The position numbers were made by a program, and so were the translations under genes. Source: Lachnospiraceae bacterium (GTDB lineage: Bacteria > Bacillota > Clostridia > Lachnospirales > Lachnospiraceae). Taken from it: a DNA stretch of 64,000 nucleotides. Within the stretch, counting starts at the first letter, position 1; every line of letters begins with the position of its first letter. The stretch covers positions 56,702 through 120,701 of the forward strand of contig JAFRRM010000038.1 of NCBI GenBank assembly GCA_017428105.1. Direction: 5' to 3'. The notes beneath the pieces are model-generated. The model had not been told where the DNA came from. It did not search any database and worked only from the letters and a program-made list of their open reading frames with translations. Below are positions 43,377-52,258 of the stretch, one piece after another.

Positions 43377-43964
43377 ATGGCAGTTTTCGGGAAGCAGAAA
43401 AATGATTGGGATCCGATTTTTCATGGACATGTTATTGATCCAGCCGTGTTTATGATTTTATACGTTTTAATTGGAATTGTAATTACTGTACTTGCGATCC
43501 TTTTGGCACACTATGTTTTTTTCTGGGCAGACAAAAATGCTTCTACACTTGAGCAGCAGGTCGTATTTGAGTCTTTCTCTTTTGAAGGAAGTGACACCCG
43601 GCTTTTATCTTCTGATAAACAGATATACAGAATATCTGGCAGATGGCAAGAGAAGGAATCCTTGGAATACATCTGTAGCCGAGGGGATGCAATTACAGTC
43701 TTTTCAAAGGTTATGAATTCCGACAAAGAAGGAAGTTTCTACTCAGTTAAAGCACTTTACAGTGCCAACAACTGTTTACTGAGTTTTGAAGAAGCAAATC
43801 ACATGCACATCTATGTGACATGGCGTGCGATGCTTGTCCCTGCGGTTCTTGCCATCATGTGGGCATTGTTTATAGCCGGTTCAATAAAAGTGGGGCGCAA
43901 TCCAAGTAGGTATAGCAAGCGAGTGGTACGACTTTTCTTTAAAGACGGATATATTCGATACTAA
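43377..43964 (+). CDS. Two-helix membrane protein of unknown function
   Basis: 195 residues. A short cytoplasmic start MAVFGKQKNDWDPIFHGHVI, a first helix (about 25-48, FMILYVLIGIVITVLAILLA), an external loop of about 100 residues (with LEQQVVFESFSFEGSDTRLL and a short Ser/Asp-rich stretch) and a second helix (about 151-172). The C-terminus is basic (KVGRNPSRYSKRVVRLFFKD). No family recognised. GGGAAGGAAAG precedes ATG 43377, preferred over a start 8 codons upstream. AT-rich like its neighbours. Confidence 0.65.
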   Translation: MAVFGKQKNDWDPIFHGHVIDPAVFMILYVLIGIVITVLAILLAHYVFFWADKNASTLEQQVVFESFSFEGSDTRLLSSDKQIYRISGRWQEKESLEYICSRGDAITVFSKVMNSDKEGSFYSVKALYSANNCLLSFEEANHMHIYVTWRAMLVPAVLAIMWALFIAGSIKVGRNPSRYSKRVVRLFFKDGYIRY

Positions 43965-44034
43965 GTATGCAAAAAACTGCGGGCTTATATGGTCATTTGG
44001 TTTTTGACTTTTCAGACATTCTGGCAGGTACATA

Positions 44035-44808
44035 ATGGATAATTTGTTTTCAACAGATATTATTGGGAACCCTTTGCTTAAAGTGGTTTCTGATTTTGTA
44101 AGCGGAGAAAATGATATAGCAGGTTTTTTTGCGATTTACAGTCGAAATGACGAAATGGCTGATTACTTGGATTTGATAATTGATTATATCGCGGATCATC
44201 ATATTCCTATAAAACGCAGAACCGTTTTAATGAAAAATGTGAACCAAAACAAGCCCTTTGAAATGGAGTCATATGTTGAGAGATTTATAAAAGAGTGTGC
44301 AAAGGATTTATTAGCCATTGACCTTTCCGATTCGTGGAAAAATGATCCTCCGAAAGTTGGTGCCTATATCAAAACGCTGCCGTACCTGACGGCATATGGC
44401 GCTTACAAGATCCATAGTATTGTCGCTGACATATATTATCAGATTGATCCCGAATTGAATAGAACTGACAAATACAGAGCAGAATATGTGTTTTCCCTGG
44501 ATGTTTTACCAACCTATCTTGCCGGAGGAACAGCAGCCGAGAATTATGTCAGTCAACACATTATTTCAAAATACCCTTCTACTATGAAAAAAGGGGAACG
44601 GAAGCAACTGGTTAAAGAAGAGATCAGACAAGCCTTTCAAAGAGAAGGTAAAGGCTTTCCGCGGTGGATCCAATCGCCGGCGTGGCCTATGGGTATTGAC
44701 GGCAAACCAATGGTATACGTAGGGCAAAAAGCATTTGCGGAGAATTCGGAATACTATTTTAAAGATTCGGTCACAAGCGAAATACTGACAATAACACAAT
44801 GGTGGTAG
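44035..44808 (+). CDS. Orphan protein of unknown function
   Basis: 257 residues, soluble, mostly helical by composition. It starts MDNLFSTDIIGNPLLKVVSD. The middle contains DPPKVGAYIKTLPYLTAYGAY, and the C-terminus has PAWPMGIDGKPMVYVGQKAF and ends in ITQWW. No signal peptide or membrane helix. The aromatic-rich tail and orphan status inside a low-GC patch recall accessory proteins of toxin/immunity loci, but nothing here proves that. There is only a poor ribosome-binding site (CTGGCAGGTACATA). Its GC content is the lowest of the long genes in the window, a sign of transfer. Confidence 0.65.
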   Translation: MDNLFSTDIIGNPLLKVVSDFVSGENDIAGFFAIYSRNDEMADYLDLIIDYIADHHIPIKRRTVLMKNVNQNKPFEMESYVERFIKECAKDLLAIDLSDSWKNDPPKVGAYIKTLPYLTAYGAYKIHSIVADIYYQIDPELNRTDKYRAEYVFSLDVLPTYLAGGTAAENYVSQHIISKYPSTMKKGERKQLVKEEIRQAFQREGKGFPRWIQSPAWPMGIDGKPMVYVGQKAFAENSEYYFKDSVTSEILTITQWW

Positions 44809-44890
44809 CATCATCGCAAGCAAGACATATTGAAATTGACTTTTGTTCTGGTATAATATCAATGCTATTATCCATAGTAATTCCGCTCTG

Positions 44891-44923
44891 CTGTTATCAA
44901 TGCTGATAACAAAATGATAACAG
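44891..44923. repeat. CTGTTATCA palindrome
   Basis: CTGTTATCA and TGATAACAG (9 bp) separated by 15 bases, with an inner TGATAAC copy. It is related to the palindromes at 41407 and 48855. Beyond it (44924-45041) nothing is recognisable except AGTTAAGTCCTGTCGAGTGGG at 45010, also found in altered form at 48758. Confidence 0.6.
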
Positions 44924-45041
44924 AAGAGATGACAGGCTGGATAATATGGATATATCAAATAATCAAAAGGACCATAAATAGGACAAACAATATTTCTTAA
45001 ACGAAATCAGTTAAGTCCTGTCGAGTGGGAATGAGATACCG

Positions 45042-45384
45042 TGTTAAGTGACAACCTCATTGATCCTGAAAATGACACTTTCGTTGAGCGTCTGAACCAG
45101 GAAAAATAAGAGAAAACAAAACAGAACATAGCAAGTCAAAGGCACTGTGCTGCAAACCCTGCAGCCGGGGCTTTTTGTATGCGGAGAGCCCTGCAGAAAA
45201 CCACGTAATACCAACGTTTTTCGCTGTTTTAGAGAGAAGGGAAAAAGGAGGGAAAACCGATTTGGCGCCGGGCCTGCGGCCTTCATGTTTGGTAGAAAAA
45301 CGGAGGAGTGATGGGTGGAGGCACACGAATAAACATAGTATCATTTTTTGAGGAAATGACGATCATAGAGGTTGTCACTGGACA
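45042..45384 (+). mobile_element. 343-bp MITE-like element, copy 2
   Basis: Same length, orientation and terminal inverted repeats as copy 1 (40996-41338). The first 100 bases are nearly identical; the central and right parts have diverged more. No internal gene. Several open frames in both copies are only consequences of the repeat. Confidence 0.75.
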
Positions 45385-45802
45385 GCAAAAAACGTCGGAA
45401 ACCCGCATGAATGCTGGGCTTTTGAAAATTGAAAACGGGGCTTGGCAACGTTTGGCAACATCTGAATATTCCGTCGAATAATTAACAAATTGATTCTTTC
45501 TTTGAGCATTGATTTTCCAGAAGATATAATATATAATAATTTTGCGAATCTGCGAAAGGAGCGTAAACCAGTGATCTGCAGAGAGCTTTATCGCTGATCA
45601 ACTGAATAAAGGTGCAGAGCTTGATCGAAGGGCATCCCCCTCTTTTTAGTGCACCGTCTTGAGTAACTTTCGGATAGTGGGAACCGCAGGACGCAGCCAT
45701 GACGGGAGCTGCTTCGCTGCGGTATTTTTGCACCTGTTTTCAGCAGCTGACATAATACAGGAACAATTCACGCGAAAACATATGATCAAGGAGAAAAAAC
45801 CT
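45385..45802 (+). other. Leader region before the GNAT/beta-lactamase fusion
   Basis: About 420 bp with no convincing gene. It contains a GGGGCTTGGCAACG tract and ends with CAAGGAGAAAAAACCT, the ribosome-binding site of the next gene. The frame of the next gene stays open upstream to 45659, but that stretch is not protein-like and is not taken as coding. Confidence 0.45.
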
Positions 45803-47293
45803 ATGATAATCAAACTGGAACCTGTCAATGATAATAACCGGGAAGCCGTTCTGGCTCTTTCCGTGCGGGAGGATCAGCCCTTCGTGGCCAGCAATAAAAC
45901 TTCTCTGCGGCAGGCGGACGAGGCTAACGCGGAGAAGCCCGGCGTGGCCCGGCCCTTTGCCATCTATGCGGATGAGAAGCTGGTAGGCTTCTGCATGTTC
46001 GCATTCGATCCTGAAGGAGAGGACGAGGACGACCGCTACTGGCTCTGGCGCTTCATGATCGACAAAAGCGAACAGGGCAGGGGCTGCGGCCAGGCGGCGC
46101 TGGCTGAGATCATTCAGTATTTCAAAGACAACGGCGCGGACCGGCTTTTCCTGTCCACCGAACCGGAGAACGAGCGGGGCCTGCACATCTATCATAAAGC
46201 CGGCTTCCGGGAGACCGGCATCATCGACAGCGATGAGGCTGTGCTGATGCGGATGCTCAAAGGCCCGAACCGGGTCATCAAGAATTTATACGGCGTCGAT
46301 GTGGATAAGGCCATGCGCATCAGGGGCAAAAAAGGCTACGGCGTCAGCATTGCCGTCCATGACGGAGAAGGTGATCTCCTCACCTACTGCGCCGGCAGCG
46401 GACGTTACGGCGAGGACTTCCCGGTGAATCCGGACATGCTGTTCCAGGCGGGGTCCGTCAGCAAACCCATGTTCGCGCTGACGCTTCTGCGGTATGTTGA
46501 CAAAGGCATCATCGACCTTGACGCGGACATCTCGGGCGTCGTACCGGAGTTCGCGGGGAAGGGCCCGGTGACCTTCGCCGCGCTGCTTTCCCACACGGCG
46601 GGCTACAATTTGCACGGCTTCCCCGGCTATCCGGCAAAACACGAGCCGCTCTCGCTCGAGGACGTGTTGAACGGCAAAGGCGTCACGCCCAGGCTCCGCA
46701 GGATCCGTCCCTACGGTAAACAGCACATGTACTCCGGCGGCGGGATCACGCTGGCACAGCTCGCCTTTGAGCGCATCACCGGCACGACCCTCCGCGAAGC
46801 CTTCCAAAAGGAGGTCGCCGAGCCTCTGGAGCTGAAGCGCACCGGCTTTTTCCAGCCGCTGGATGAGGAACTGGTTTCCAACGCCGCGTTCGGTTTCAGG
46901 CTGGCGCAGAAGGAAGACCCTGCACACGGCTATCACTATTATCCCGAGCACGCCGCTGCAGGGCTTTGGACCACTCCGACGGAACTGGTCAAGATCGGCC
47001 TTGAACTTTCGAAGAGCTATCGCAAAGGCGGCCTCCTCAAAAAGAAGACCGCGCGGCGCATGATGACGCCGGTCATGGACAGCTACGGCCTCTGCCTCGA
47101 CGTTTGGGAATCGGAAGCCCGCAAGGACAGCGTTGCCGGTCACGGCGGGGAGAATTGGGGCTTTCTGACCAGCTGGGTCTTTTCCCGCAAAAAAGATATC
47201 TGCGTTGCCGTCATGTACAACAACGTCACGGAAGCCGCCGACGAAGCGATGAATGACATCGCCTGTGAAATCTACAAAAATGCAAAAGAATAA
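45803..47293 (+). CDS. Fusion of a GNAT acetyltransferase and a beta-lactamase-like serine hydrolase
   Basis: 496 residues from ATG 45803 (CAAGGAG just upstream). Residues 1-155 form a GNAT domain (acetyl-CoA site around EQGRGCGQAALAEIIQYF; later RGLHIYHKAGFRETG). Residues 165-496 form a penicillin-binding/class-C-beta-lactamase-like domain with the nucleophile S218 and K221 in AGSVSKPMFALTL, a YSG motif (HMYSGGG) in place of YxN, and GHGGENWGF as third motif. No signal peptide, so it acts in the cytoplasm and is unlikely to destroy external beta-lactams. A role in modifying an amino-containing metabolite and hydrolysing an ester or amide is inference. The next gene is a second serine hydrolase 15 bp downstream. 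Confidence 0.85.
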   Translation: MIIKLEPVNDNNREAVLALSVREDQPFVASNKTSLRQADEANAEKPGVARPFAIYADEKLVGFCMFAFDPEGEDEDDRYWLWRFMIDKSEQGRGCGQAALAEIIQYFKDNGADRLFLSTEPENERGLHIYHKAGFRETGIIDSDEAVLMRMLKGPNRVIKNLYGVDVDKAMRIRGKKGYGVSIAVHDGEGDLLTYCAGSGRYGEDFPVNPDMLFQAGSVSKPMFALTLLRYVDKGIIDLDADISGVVPEFAGKGPVTFAALLSHTAGYNLHGFPGYPAKHEPLSLEDVLNGKGVTPRLRRIRPYGKQHMYSGGGITLAQLAFERITGTTLREAFQKEVAEPLELKRTGFFQPLDEELVSNAAFGFRLAQKEDPAHGYHYYPEHAAAGLWTTPTELVKIGLELSKSYRKGGLLKKKTARRMMTPVMDSYGLCLDVWESEARKDSVAGHGGENWGFLTSWVFSRKKDICVAVMYNNVTEAADEAMNDIACEIYKNAKE

Positions 47294-47308
47294 AGGAGAA
47301 CTGATTCG

Positions 47309-48685
47309 ATGGATAAACACACAATGATGGAAAATCTGGCCCGCAAGCTGAATGAAAAGGACAGCTTCAACGGGGCATGGCTCTATGCCGAAAAGGGCGA
47401 GATCGTGTCCAAGGGCGTTCTCGGTTTCCGGGATCCCGAGGATACGCTCCCAATCGCGGAGGACACGATCTTCCAGCTCGCTTCCGTCACCAAGCAGTTC
47501 ACGGCGGCAGCGGTCATGCTGGTCCGGCGGGAAGGCCTGCTCGACTTTGACGACGAGATCACGAAGTTCTTCCCTGAACTCACCGCTTATAAGGGCGTGA
47601 CGGTCCGGCATCTGCTGACCCACACGAGCGGCATTCCCGATTATTTTGACGATGCGGATTGGTTCATCAGGATCTGGAAGGAAGAAAAACGGGTGCCGGG
47701 CAACGACGAGATCCTGCGCTTCCTCTGCGAAACCGAGGCGAAACCGTACTTCGCCCCGGGCGAAGGCCTGCATTACTCCAACACCGGCTATAACCTGTTG
47801 GCGCTGCTCGTGGAGCGGCTCTCCGGCGTTCCTTTTGAAGAGTTCCTGCAGAAGAACATTTTCGAGCCCGCAGGGATGACCTCCACCCGCTGCTGTCATA
47901 TCCGCCGGGACGGCGTTCCGTTTGAAAACTATGCGCAGGCAACGGTGTATGATGACGGAAAATGCGTGGCTGACATTGACTCCGCGGAAGAAGGCGACGT
48001 GGTCGCCTTTGACGGTCTGAACGGTGACGACTACGTGTACACCGACATCTTTGACATGCTCAGATGGGACAGGGCGCTGCGCGAGGGCAAAGTGCTCACT
48101 TTGGAAGAGCAGCAGCTCATGTACACCCCCGCAAAACTGAACAACGGCGAGGATGCCGTTTACGATGAGGATGACGGGCTGGGCTACGGCTTCGGCTGGG
48201 CCGTCGGCCGTGAGGAGGAATTTGGCCTCGTCGTCAGCCACAGCGGTGGCATGCCGGGCGTCTCTACCTGGTTTGAGCGCTTCATTGACGCGGACAGGGT
48301 CCTGGTGATCCTCAGCTGCCGGGATTACAGGGATGTGAGAGCGTATCTGGGCTACTGGGACGGAATGGAAAAGATCGTAAGGGACAGGGAACCCGAACCC
48401 ATCGTTTCCATAGAAGATATCGCGGTAAAGGACCCGGATAAGTCGAAGTGGGAGAGCTACTGCGGCAAATATGAGCATCCCGAGAAAGCCGATTTCATCG
48501 TCGACGAGGTCTTCCTGAAGGACGGTGAGCTTCACGCCAAGGCCATAGACGAAGACGGGGATGAGATGAGCTTCCGGCTCTATCCCATCGGAGAGAACGA
48601 ATTCGGCCGCAAGGGCGGCATGCTCAAGCTGACATTCGGCGACGGCTGTCTGATGCTCGACGATCTTACCTGCAAAAAGCTGTAA
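47309..48685 (+). CDS. Beta-lactamase-family serine hydrolase
   Basis: 458 residues. S59 and K62 in ASVTKQFTAAAVML, the Tyr motif YSN (Y156, GLHYSNTGYNLLALL) and HSGGMPG as third motif are all present, so the catalytic set is complete. A C-terminal beta-domain of about 90 residues (VKDPDKSKWESYCGKYEHPE onward) resembles the lipocalin-like tails of such esterases. No signal peptide is visible. It is more likely an esterase or peptidase of the EstB/FmtA type than a true beta-lactamase. TAAAGGAGAACTG precedes the ATG; it shares a transcript with the upstream fusion gene. Confidence 0.87.
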   Translation: MDKHTMMENLARKLNEKDSFNGAWLYAEKGEIVSKGVLGFRDPEDTLPIAEDTIFQLASVTKQFTAAAVMLVRREGLLDFDDEITKFFPELTAYKGVTVRHLLTHTSGIPDYFDDADWFIRIWKEEKRVPGNDEILRFLCETEAKPYFAPGEGLHYSNTGYNLLALLVERLSGVPFEEFLQKNIFEPAGMTSTRCCHIRRDGVPFENYAQATVYDDGKCVADIDSAEEGDVVAFDGLNGDDYVYTDIFDMLRWDRALREGKVLTLEEQQLMYTPAKLNNGEDAVYDEDDGLGYGFGWAVGREEEFGLVVSHSGGMPGVSTWFERFIDADRVLVILSCRDYRDVRAYLGYWDGMEKIVRDREPEPIVSIEDIAVKDPDKSKWESYCGKYEHPEKADFIVDEVFLKDGELHAKAIDEDGDEMSFRLYPIGENEFGRKGGMLKLTFGDGCLMLDDLTCKKL

Positions 48686-48699
48686 GAATACTGAAACAA

Positions 48700-48872
48700 G
48701 GCGGCGGGGCGTGATCTCCGCCGCCGGAATGCGAGGAAATGAAAAACAGAATCGGTTAAGTCCCGCCGAGCGGGCGTGACAGCGGGCAGTTTGCCGGCAG
48801 TAAGGAAAAACCGCTGTGACAGCAGGCGTTGAGTGAGACGTCTGCTGTTTTTTTGTTATCAAAATTGATAAC
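48700..48872 (+). terminator. Hairpins ending the serine-hydrolase operon
   Basis: GGCGGCGG / CCGCCGCC (48700-48725, no T tract), then CAGCAGGCGT / ACGTCTGCTG (48820-48847, one G-U pair) with seven T, then the perfect palindrome GTTATCAA / TTGATAAC (48855-48872). The second stem is a good terminator. The rest of the gap up to 49045 has only the promoter listed next. Confidence 0.75.
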
Positions 48873-48986
48873 GTTTTCGAAGAAAGAAAGCAGGTGCAGC
48901 AACCATATGGCAGCAAAATCCCCCACATAACACGAAACTCATACTGATGGTATGGAAAATAATATCCGATTGATACGACCGGTCTG

Positions 48987-49015
48987 TTCACTTTCCCCTT
49001 TCGAACCATTATAAT
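48987..49015 (+). promoter_or_regulatory. Predicted promoter of the XRE regulator
   Basis: TTCACT (48987-48992), 17 bp, TATAAT (49010-49015), about 30 bp before the start codon. Confidence 0.55.
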
Positions 49016-49045
49016 TATTTCCAGAAAAACAAAGGAGGCGGGCAG

Positions 49046-50128
49046 ATGAAGATGATGCTGGCAGAAAACATCCGCAGATTCCGTAAAGAGCGATTTCTGA
49101 CCCAGGAGCAGCTTTCCGAAGCGTTAGGGGTGACGGCAGGTGCGGTATATAAGTGGGAGGCAAAACTGTCGACCCCGGACCTGGGGCTGATCATTCAGAT
49201 GGCCGACTTTTTTGACACCTCTGTGGACGTACTGCTCGGTTATGAAGTAAAAGACAACCGCCTGAAAGCGACGGTGAAGCGTTTACAGGAATACCGCCGC
49301 AGCAAGGACCCGGACGGGCTTGCGGAGGCGGAAAAGGCACTGGGGAAATATCCGAACTCCTTTCAGATCGTCAACGAATGCGCCGCCCTGTACCGTGCGT
49401 TCGGATTTGACAGCGGGGACAAGGCTTTGTTTCACCGCGCGCTGGAACTGCTGGAACGATCCCGCCTGCTGCTGCCGCAGAACGAAGATCCCGAGATCAG
49501 TGAGCAGACGATCTTTGGGAGGATCGCGGAAACCTATCTGGGACTGGACGAAACAGATAAGGCCATAGAACTCTGGAGAGGCCATAATGCCGGCGGGCAG
49601 TACAGTCACGAGCTCGGGAATATTCTGGCTCAGAGCGGTCACGCCGCGGAGGCGCGGCAGTTTTTGTCGGAGGCTCTTTTGAAGCATGTCTCCGAGCTTG
49701 CCGTCACGATCAACGGCTATGTGAACCTGTATCTCCAAAGCGAGGATCATGAATCCGCGCAGGCGGTCCTGGATTGGGGGACCCGGCTTCTTTTGGGACT
49801 GCGGAAGGCGGACAAGCCGAACTACTTCGACAGAATATGCGCCGCCCTGCTCGCTGCCCTTGCCGGATCGCAGTTCCTGTCAGGACGGAGCGACGAGGCG
49901 CGCGATACATTGAGGGAAGCCGGAAAATTGGCCGCTTTCTTTGACGCATCTCCCAGTTATGACGAATGCGACATCCGCTTTGTCAGCCGCATTGAAGGCG
50001 CCAGCGCTCACGATGACCTGGGAGCGACGGCAATGGACGCCGTCGATCGTGCGGTAAGTCAATTTGAGAATGAGGAGCTTACCGCTCTCTGGAGATCCGT
50101 CACAGAGCAGGAGGGGCATCATGAATAA
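49046..50128 (+). CDS. XRE-family regulator with TPR-like C-terminal domain
   Basis: 360 residues. The N-terminal helix-turn-helix (about 6-65) reads LAENIRRFRKERFLTQEQLS, EALGVTAGAVYKWE, and DTSVDVLLGYE. The remainder is helical with TPR-like repeats (YRAFGFDSGDKALFHRALEL, IAETYLGLDETDKAIELWRG), as in regulators that receive a peptide or protein signal. CAAAGGAGGCGGGCAG precedes the ATG. Its stop overlaps the start of an ABC exporter gene by 8 bp, so it probably controls that exporter. Confidence 0.88.
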   Translation: MKMMLAENIRRFRKERFLTQEQLSEALGVTAGAVYKWEAKLSTPDLGLIIQMADFFDTSVDVLLGYEVKDNRLKATVKRLQEYRRSKDPDGLAEAEKALGKYPNSFQIVNECAALYRAFGFDSGDKALFHRALELLERSRLLLPQNEDPEISEQTIFGRIAETYLGLDETDKAIELWRGHNAGGQYSHELGNILAQSGHAAEARQFLSEALLKHVSELAVTINGYVNLYLQSEDHESAQAVLDWGTRLLLGLRKADKPNYFDRICAALLAALAGSQFLSGRSDEARDTLREAGKLAAFFDASPSYDECDIRFVSRIEGASAHDDLGATAMDAVDRAVSQFENEELTALWRSVTEQEGHHE

Positions 50129-51845
50129 GAAAGAGATCAAGGCGCTGCGGCGCCCCTTTATCAAAGAACTGTTCCGGAACAATAAATTCAACCTGGTCAT
50201 GACCGTGCTTGCTGCCTTGCTGGGCGCGGTGTCGGAGCTTGTGATCTCGTGGCTCATCAAAGAGGTGGCCGACCTGATCTCCGGAGAATGCCCTTACAGC
50301 TTCCGTACGCTTCTGATCATCACGGTAGGCGCGTTTGCGCTGTTTGGAATGGGATGGATCCTGGACAGAGCCTTTCTTTCTGAGTTCCGCGCAAAAGCGA
50401 TGAAACAGTACCGCGAATACGTTTTTGACCGGCTGATGGAGAAAGGCATCCAGGCCTTCTCCGGCGAGAACAGCTCGCTTTATATCTCTGCGCTCTCCAA
50501 CGACGTGAACACGATCGAAACGGAGTTTATCGGGCGGCTGCAGAGCACGATACAGGTCGGCATCGCGTTTGTCGGCGCGCTGGGGCTCATGCTTTGGTGC
50601 AGCCCGCTGCTGACGCTGATCGCCATCGGTTTCTCCCTGCTGCCCATCCTCGTCTCCGTGGTTCTGGGGAACAAGGCGGCAAAGGCGGAAAAGAACGTCT
50701 CCGATCAAAAAGAAAACTATACCGGCATGCTGAAGGACACGCTCATGGGTTTCTCTGTGATCAAGAGCTTTAAAGCGGAGAATAGCATTGCCGGATTGCA
50801 CGATCGCAGCAATGCGGGCGTCGCGGACGCCTCGAAAAAACGCACGAAAGTCAATGTGCTGGTAAACTATGCTTCCGGCATGGCGGGAGCGGTCCTGCAG
50901 TTCGGCGTGTTCTTTGTGGCCGCCGCGCTGGCGCTCTCCGGCAAGGGGATCACGGCAGGTACCGCCATTGTTTTCGTTCAGCTGCTGAACTATGTGCTGG
51001 GCCCCATTCAGGCATTCCCGGCGTTCTTCGCCGGCATGATGTCCGCCTGCGGTCTGATCGACAAGCTGGCCCTGGCACTGAACAAAAATGTTTCTGACGA
51101 GGGAGAGGAGATCCCGCCGCAGCTCGCCGAAGGGATCTCTGTGAGAAATCTGGGATTTGCCTATGAGGAAGGAAAGCCTGTGCTTTGCGGCGTGGACATG
51201 GAACTGCGCGCCGGCGGCTGCTATGCCCTGGTGGGCGGCTCCGGCAGCGGCAAGTCGACGATCCTGAATCTGCTGATGGCGTCCTCGAAAGACTATCAGG
51301 GCGAGATCCTCTATGACGGGCGGGAACTCAAAACCGTTTCCGCCGGCTCGCTCTACGACCTTGTGTCCATCATTCAGCAGAGCGTGTTCGTCTTTAACAG
51401 CACGATCCGCGACAACATCACCATGTTCACCGAATTCCCGGAGGAAGAGATCGACCGTGCCGTGCGGCTGTCCGGACTGAAGAAGCTCATCGATGAAAAG
51501 GGCGCGGACTATCTCTGCGGCGAAAACGGCTCGGGCCTCTCCGGCGGCGAACGGCAGCGCGTCTCCATCGCCCGGGCGCTGCTTCGCAGAACGCCGGTCC
51601 TCTTCGTGGATGAGGCGACGGCCGCCCTGGATGCCGAAACTTCCTTTGAGGTGCTGGATGCGATCCTGAAACTGGACGGGTACACCCGCGTCATTGTCAC
51701 TCACGACCTGGACGAGAACATTCTCCGCCGCTGCACCGCCCTGTTCGCGCTGAAAAACGGCGAGGTCTCGGAACAGGGGACGTTCGGAGAACTGATGGAA
51801 CGGAAGGGCTATTTCTATTCGCTGTTCACTGTTTCCCAGAGATGA
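50121..51845 (+). CDS. ABC exporter, fused permease and ATPase
   Basis: 574 residues. Six membrane helices in the first 320 residues (examples LVMTVLAALLGAVSELVISW, GIAFVGALGLMLWCSPLLTL), then an ATPase with Walker A GGSGSGKST, Q-loop IIQQSVFVFN, signature LSGGERQRV and Walker B PVLFVDEATAALD. A half-transporter of the MsbA/LmrA class, acting as a dimer to export a lipid, drug or peptide. It overlaps the XRE regulator gene; start ATG 50121 follows GGAGGGGCATC. Substrate unknown. Confidence 0.9.
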   Translation: MNKKEIKALRRPFIKELFRNNKFNLVMTVLAALLGAVSELVISWLIKEVADLISGECPYSFRTLLIITVGAFALFGMGWILDRAFLSEFRAKAMKQYREYVFDRLMEKGIQAFSGENSSLYISALSNDVNTIETEFIGRLQSTIQVGIAFVGALGLMLWCSPLLTLIAIGFSLLPILVSVVLGNKAAKAEKNVSDQKENYTGMLKDTLMGFSVIKSFKAENSIAGLHDRSNAGVADASKKRTKVNVLVNYASGMAGAVLQFGVFFVAAALALSGKGITAGTAIVFVQLLNYVLGPIQAFPAFFAGMMSACGLIDKLALALNKNVSDEGEEIPPQLAEGISVRNLGFAYEEGKPVLCGVDMELRAGGCYALVGGSGSGKSTILNLLMASSKDYQGEILYDGRELKTVSAGSLYDLVSIIQQSVFVFNSTIRDNITMFTEFPEEEIDRAVRLSGLKKLIDEKGADYLCGENGSGLSGGERQRVSIARALLRRTPVLFVDEATAALDAETSFEVLDAILKLDGYTRVIVTHDLDENILRRCTALFALKNGEVSEQGTFGELMERKGYFYSLFTVSQR

Positions 51846-51900
51846 CCGTTATTTCTCAAAGTGGCCGGAGAACGGCCTCCGTTCCGGAAACAGTACCGAT

Positions 51901-52050
51901 AGGCCCTGTGCTGCATCCCCTGCAGCCGGGGCTTTTGTAAGCGCGAAGTCCTGAAAAAAGCGTGTTTTCAACGGATTTCAAACATTTGTGAACGGGAGGA
52001 CGACGGAAAAACCGATCCGGCGCCGGACTTTCGGCCTTTCCGGAAAGCTA
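51901..52050 (+). repeat. Degenerate partial copy of the MITE-like element
   Basis: AGGCCCTGTGCTGC, CCTGCAGCCGGGGCTTTTGTA, and later CCGGCGCCGGACTTTCGGCC match the central parts of the elements at 40996 and 45042, but both terminal repeats are missing. The rest of the gap 51846-52258 has no gene; a promoter is listed next. Confidence 0.6.
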
Positions 52051-52174
52051 AAAAAGGAAACACGAAAGAAGAGGAAAAGAGAACCGGCATATTTTGGGCG
52101 TCTGACTCTGAGCACGTCCGAATAAAAAACTGTTAAAAAAACAAGCACAGTTCCCGGCGGAAGGCGCCGGTATC

Positions 52175-52204
52175 TTGACTTTCGGTGCCGGCGCGTTGTA
52201 TTCT
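52175..52204 (+). promoter_or_regulatory. Predicted promoter of the second ABC exporter
   Basis: TTGACT (52175-52180), 18 bp, TATTCT (52199-52204). Confidence 0.5.
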
Positions 52205-52258
52205 AAACCTGTACGGGTATGGACCCCGAAAAGGACGAAGAAAGGCAGCAGACCCGAT

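Noticed and set aside
47309..48685. A beta-lactam resistance gene
   Set aside because: No signal peptide, and the C-terminal extra domain fits esterase-like relatives; the motif set alone does not show beta-lactamase activity.
46286..49009. A 907-codon open frame on the - strand
   Set aside because: It is antisense to two genes with complete serine-hydrolase motifs and its translation has no recognisable domain; long antisense frames are expected in GC-rich DNA.
50100..51704. A 534-codon open frame on the - strand
   Set aside because: Antisense to the ABC exporter, whose Walker motifs are intact.
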